Shown: positions 4,714 to 5,929 of the stretch, piece by piece
How the letters are laid out: each line of letters starts with the position of its first letter
Position numbering within the stretch: position 1 is the first letter of the stretch
Source: an uncultured Eubacteriales bacterium
Lineage (GTDB): Bacteria > Bacillota_A > Clostridia > Oscillospirales > Oscillospiraceae
NCBI GenBank assembly: GCA_900556015.1
Contig: USNH01000062.1
Span: 1 to 5,929, forward strand
Direction: 5' to 3'
Length of the DNA stretch: 5,929 bases
The notes under the pieces: generated by a model
What the model was told of the DNA's origin: nothing
Databases searched by the model: none
Seen by the model: the letters and a program-made list of their open reading frames with translations, nothing else
Made by a program: the position numbers and the translations under genes

Positions 4714-5929
4714 ATCATACCCTCCTTCAATCGGCGGCGCAGGCCGCTGTAACGGCGCTGCTGGCGGTCATTGGCGGCCATCTTGGCGGGGACGGTGTCG
4801 TCACCCACCATGATGAGCATACGGCGGGCGCGGGTGATGGCGGTGTACAGCACGCCCCGCACCATCAGCGACGGCGCGGCGGGAGCGGACACCAGGATAA
4901 CGGCGGGGTACTCGCTGCCCTGGGATTTATGTACGGTGATGGCGTAGGCCATGTCCAGCTGAGACAGCAGGTCGGCGGTGTAGGTGGCGGTGCGGTCGTC
5001 GAAGCGCAGGACGATCAGCTCGCCGGAGCTGTCGATGTCCTGGATGACGCCCACGTCGCCGTTGAAGATGCCGCTGCCCGCCGTACCGTCGTCCTTCTCC
5101 CACAGCACATCGTAGTTGTTCTTCGTCTGCATGACCCGGTCGCCCACCCGGAACGTCACGTCGCCCCACTGCTTCTGCCGCTTTCCGGCGGCGGGCGGGT
5201 TCAGTGCCGCCTGTAAGGCGCGGTTCAGGGCCGCCGTGCCGCAAGCGCCCTTTCGGGTGGGGGACAGCACCTGGATCTGATCGGCGGGCACGTTCATGTT
5301 TTTGGGCAGCCGGTCGCGGCACAGCTCCACCACCGTCTGCACCAGCCTGTCCGGCGAGCGGCGGCACAGGAAGAAGAAGTCCCCCTGGTTGCTGTCCAGC
5401 TGGGGCGGCTGGCCCAGATTGACGGCGTGGGCGTTGCGGATGATGGCGGACTGCTCCGCCTGGCGGAACACCTGGGTCAGGGACACGGTGGGCACAACGG
5501 TGCTGCGGAGCAGGTCGCCCAGCACGTTGCCAGCACCCACGGAGGGGAGCTGATCCGGGTCGCCCACCAGCACCAGCCGGCAGCCGGGACGCAGCGCTTC
5601 CAGCAGCGCCTGCATCAGCTCCAGGTCCACCATGCTCATCTCGTCCACGATGACGGCGTGGGCCTCCAGCGGGTCGCTGCCGTTCTTTTTGAAGGCCACC
5701 TGGCCGGTCATCTCGTTATAGCTCATGCCCAGGGCGCGGTGGATGGTCTGAGCATCGCAGTCCGTCACCTCGCCCAAACGCTTGGCCGCCCGGCCTGTGG
5801 GCGCAAGCAGCGCCACGTCCAGTCCCATGCGGCGGTACAGCGCCACGATGCCCCGCAGGGACGTGGTCTTGCCCGTGCCCGGCCCGCCGGTGAGCAGCAG
5901 CACGCCGCCCTCCGCCGCCATGCGTACCG
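4710..5929 (-). CDS. recD2: RecD2-type ATP-dependent DNA helicase, C-terminal part (5' end cut by window)
   Basis: About 405 residues are visible and the frame is open to the window edge, so the ATG at 5921 is internal. Superfamily 1B helicase motifs are all present in order (numbered from that Met): Walker A TGGPGTGKTT (11-20), motif Ia APTGRAAKRL (40-49) with the AQTIHRALG segment (57-65), Walker B VIVDEMSMVD (90-99), motif III LVLVGDPDQLPSVGAG (116-131), motif IV LTQVFRQAEQSAIIRNAH (148-165), an SH3-like insertion around 258-323 (FRVGDRVMQTKNNYD, FNGDVGVI), motif V AYAITVHKSQGSEYPAVIL (325-343) and motif VI RGVLYTAITRARRMLIMVGD (355-374). The family moves 5'-3' on single-stranded DNA; RecD2, unlike RecD, acts without RecBC and contributes to repair and fork maintenance. 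Family members are about 720-850 residues, so roughly half, the N-terminal region, lies beyond the window. The stop codon overlaps the comF start. Confidence 0.95.
   Translation of the reverse strand, partial: VRMAAEGGVLLLTGGPGTGKTTSLRGIVALYRRMGLDVALLAPTGRAAKRLGEVTDCDAQTIHRALGMSYNEMTGQVAFKKNGSDPLEAHAVIVDEMSMVDLELMQALLEALRPGCRLVLVGDPDQLPSVGAGNVLGDLLRSTVVPTVSLTQVFRQAEQSAIIRNAHAVNLGQPPQLDSNQGDFFFLCRRSPDRLVQTVVELCRDRLPKNMNVPADQIQVLSPTRKGACGTAALNRALQAALNPPAAGKRQKQWGDVTFRVGDRVMQTKNNYDVLWEKDDGTAGSGIFNGDVGVIQDIDSSGELIVLRFDDRTATYTADLLSQLDMAYAITVHKSQGSEYPAVILVSAPAAPSLMVRGVLYTAITRARRMLIMVGDDTVPAKMAANDRQQRRYSGLRRRLKEGMI
4720..4727 (-). promoter_or_regulatory. Strong ribosome-binding site of comF inside the recD2 3' end
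   Basis: On the minus strand AAGGAGGG lies 6 bases before the comF ATG at 4713, within the last codons of recD2. It confirms the comF start and supports coupled but independently efficient translation. Confidence 0.82.

Noticed and set aside
1..5929. Mobile elements, CRISPR arrays, tRNA or rRNA genes
   Set aside because: No transposase or integrase motifs, no spaced direct repeats and no cloverleaf-like segments were seen on either strand.

Overview
The window is a compact, GC-rich stretch of bacterial chromosome with two gene blocks that converge on a bidirectional terminator at about 2814-2849. Strong AGGAGG-type ribosome-binding sites, a near-consensus sigma-A promoter, a ComF-type phosphoribosyltransferase, a RecD2-type helicase, an MreB/Mbl-type actin and the 'GNHTDHQHG' class of galactokinase-like protein point to a high-GC Clostridia member. 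The closest guess is Oscillospiraceae/Ruminococcaceae (the Faecalibacterium, Gemmiger, Flavonifractor neighbourhood); this placement is inferred from protein style, not from a search.

Plus-strand block (1-2800). The window opens inside cinA: the end of the KH-like middle region and the whole C-terminal nicotinamide-nucleotide amidohydrolase domain are present. Nineteen bases later a second gene (634-1638, TTG start) encodes an unnamed protein with two C-terminal membrane segments. Its soluble part aligns without gaps to the start of the CinA amidohydrolase domain over 55 residues but has lost the ESCTGG active-site motif, so it looks like a degenerate, membrane-anchored CinA paralogue. A strong intrinsic terminator follows. 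Immediately behind it, with no visible promoter, comes a GHMP-family galactokinase gene (1700-2800).

Minus-strand block (5929-2858). In transcription order it reads recD2 (5' end outside the window), then comF, whose ATG overlaps the recD2 stop codon, then a 161-base gap with a textbook promoter (TTGCAA-17-TATAAT), then a stand-alone mreB/mbl gene. RecD2 and ComF are both linked to DNA processing and probably form one translationally coupled operon. The actin gene has its own promoter but may also receive read-through, because no convincing terminator separates it from comF.

No tRNA, rRNA, CRISPR array, insertion sequence or attachment site was seen. The longest stretch without a gene is the 161-base comF-mreB spacer. 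Nothing here is a clear new defence or mobile system. The most unusual item is the degenerate CinA-like membrane protein next to the active-looking cinA; next is the galactokinase-like protein, which has Asn where galactokinases usually have a sugar-contacting Glu.
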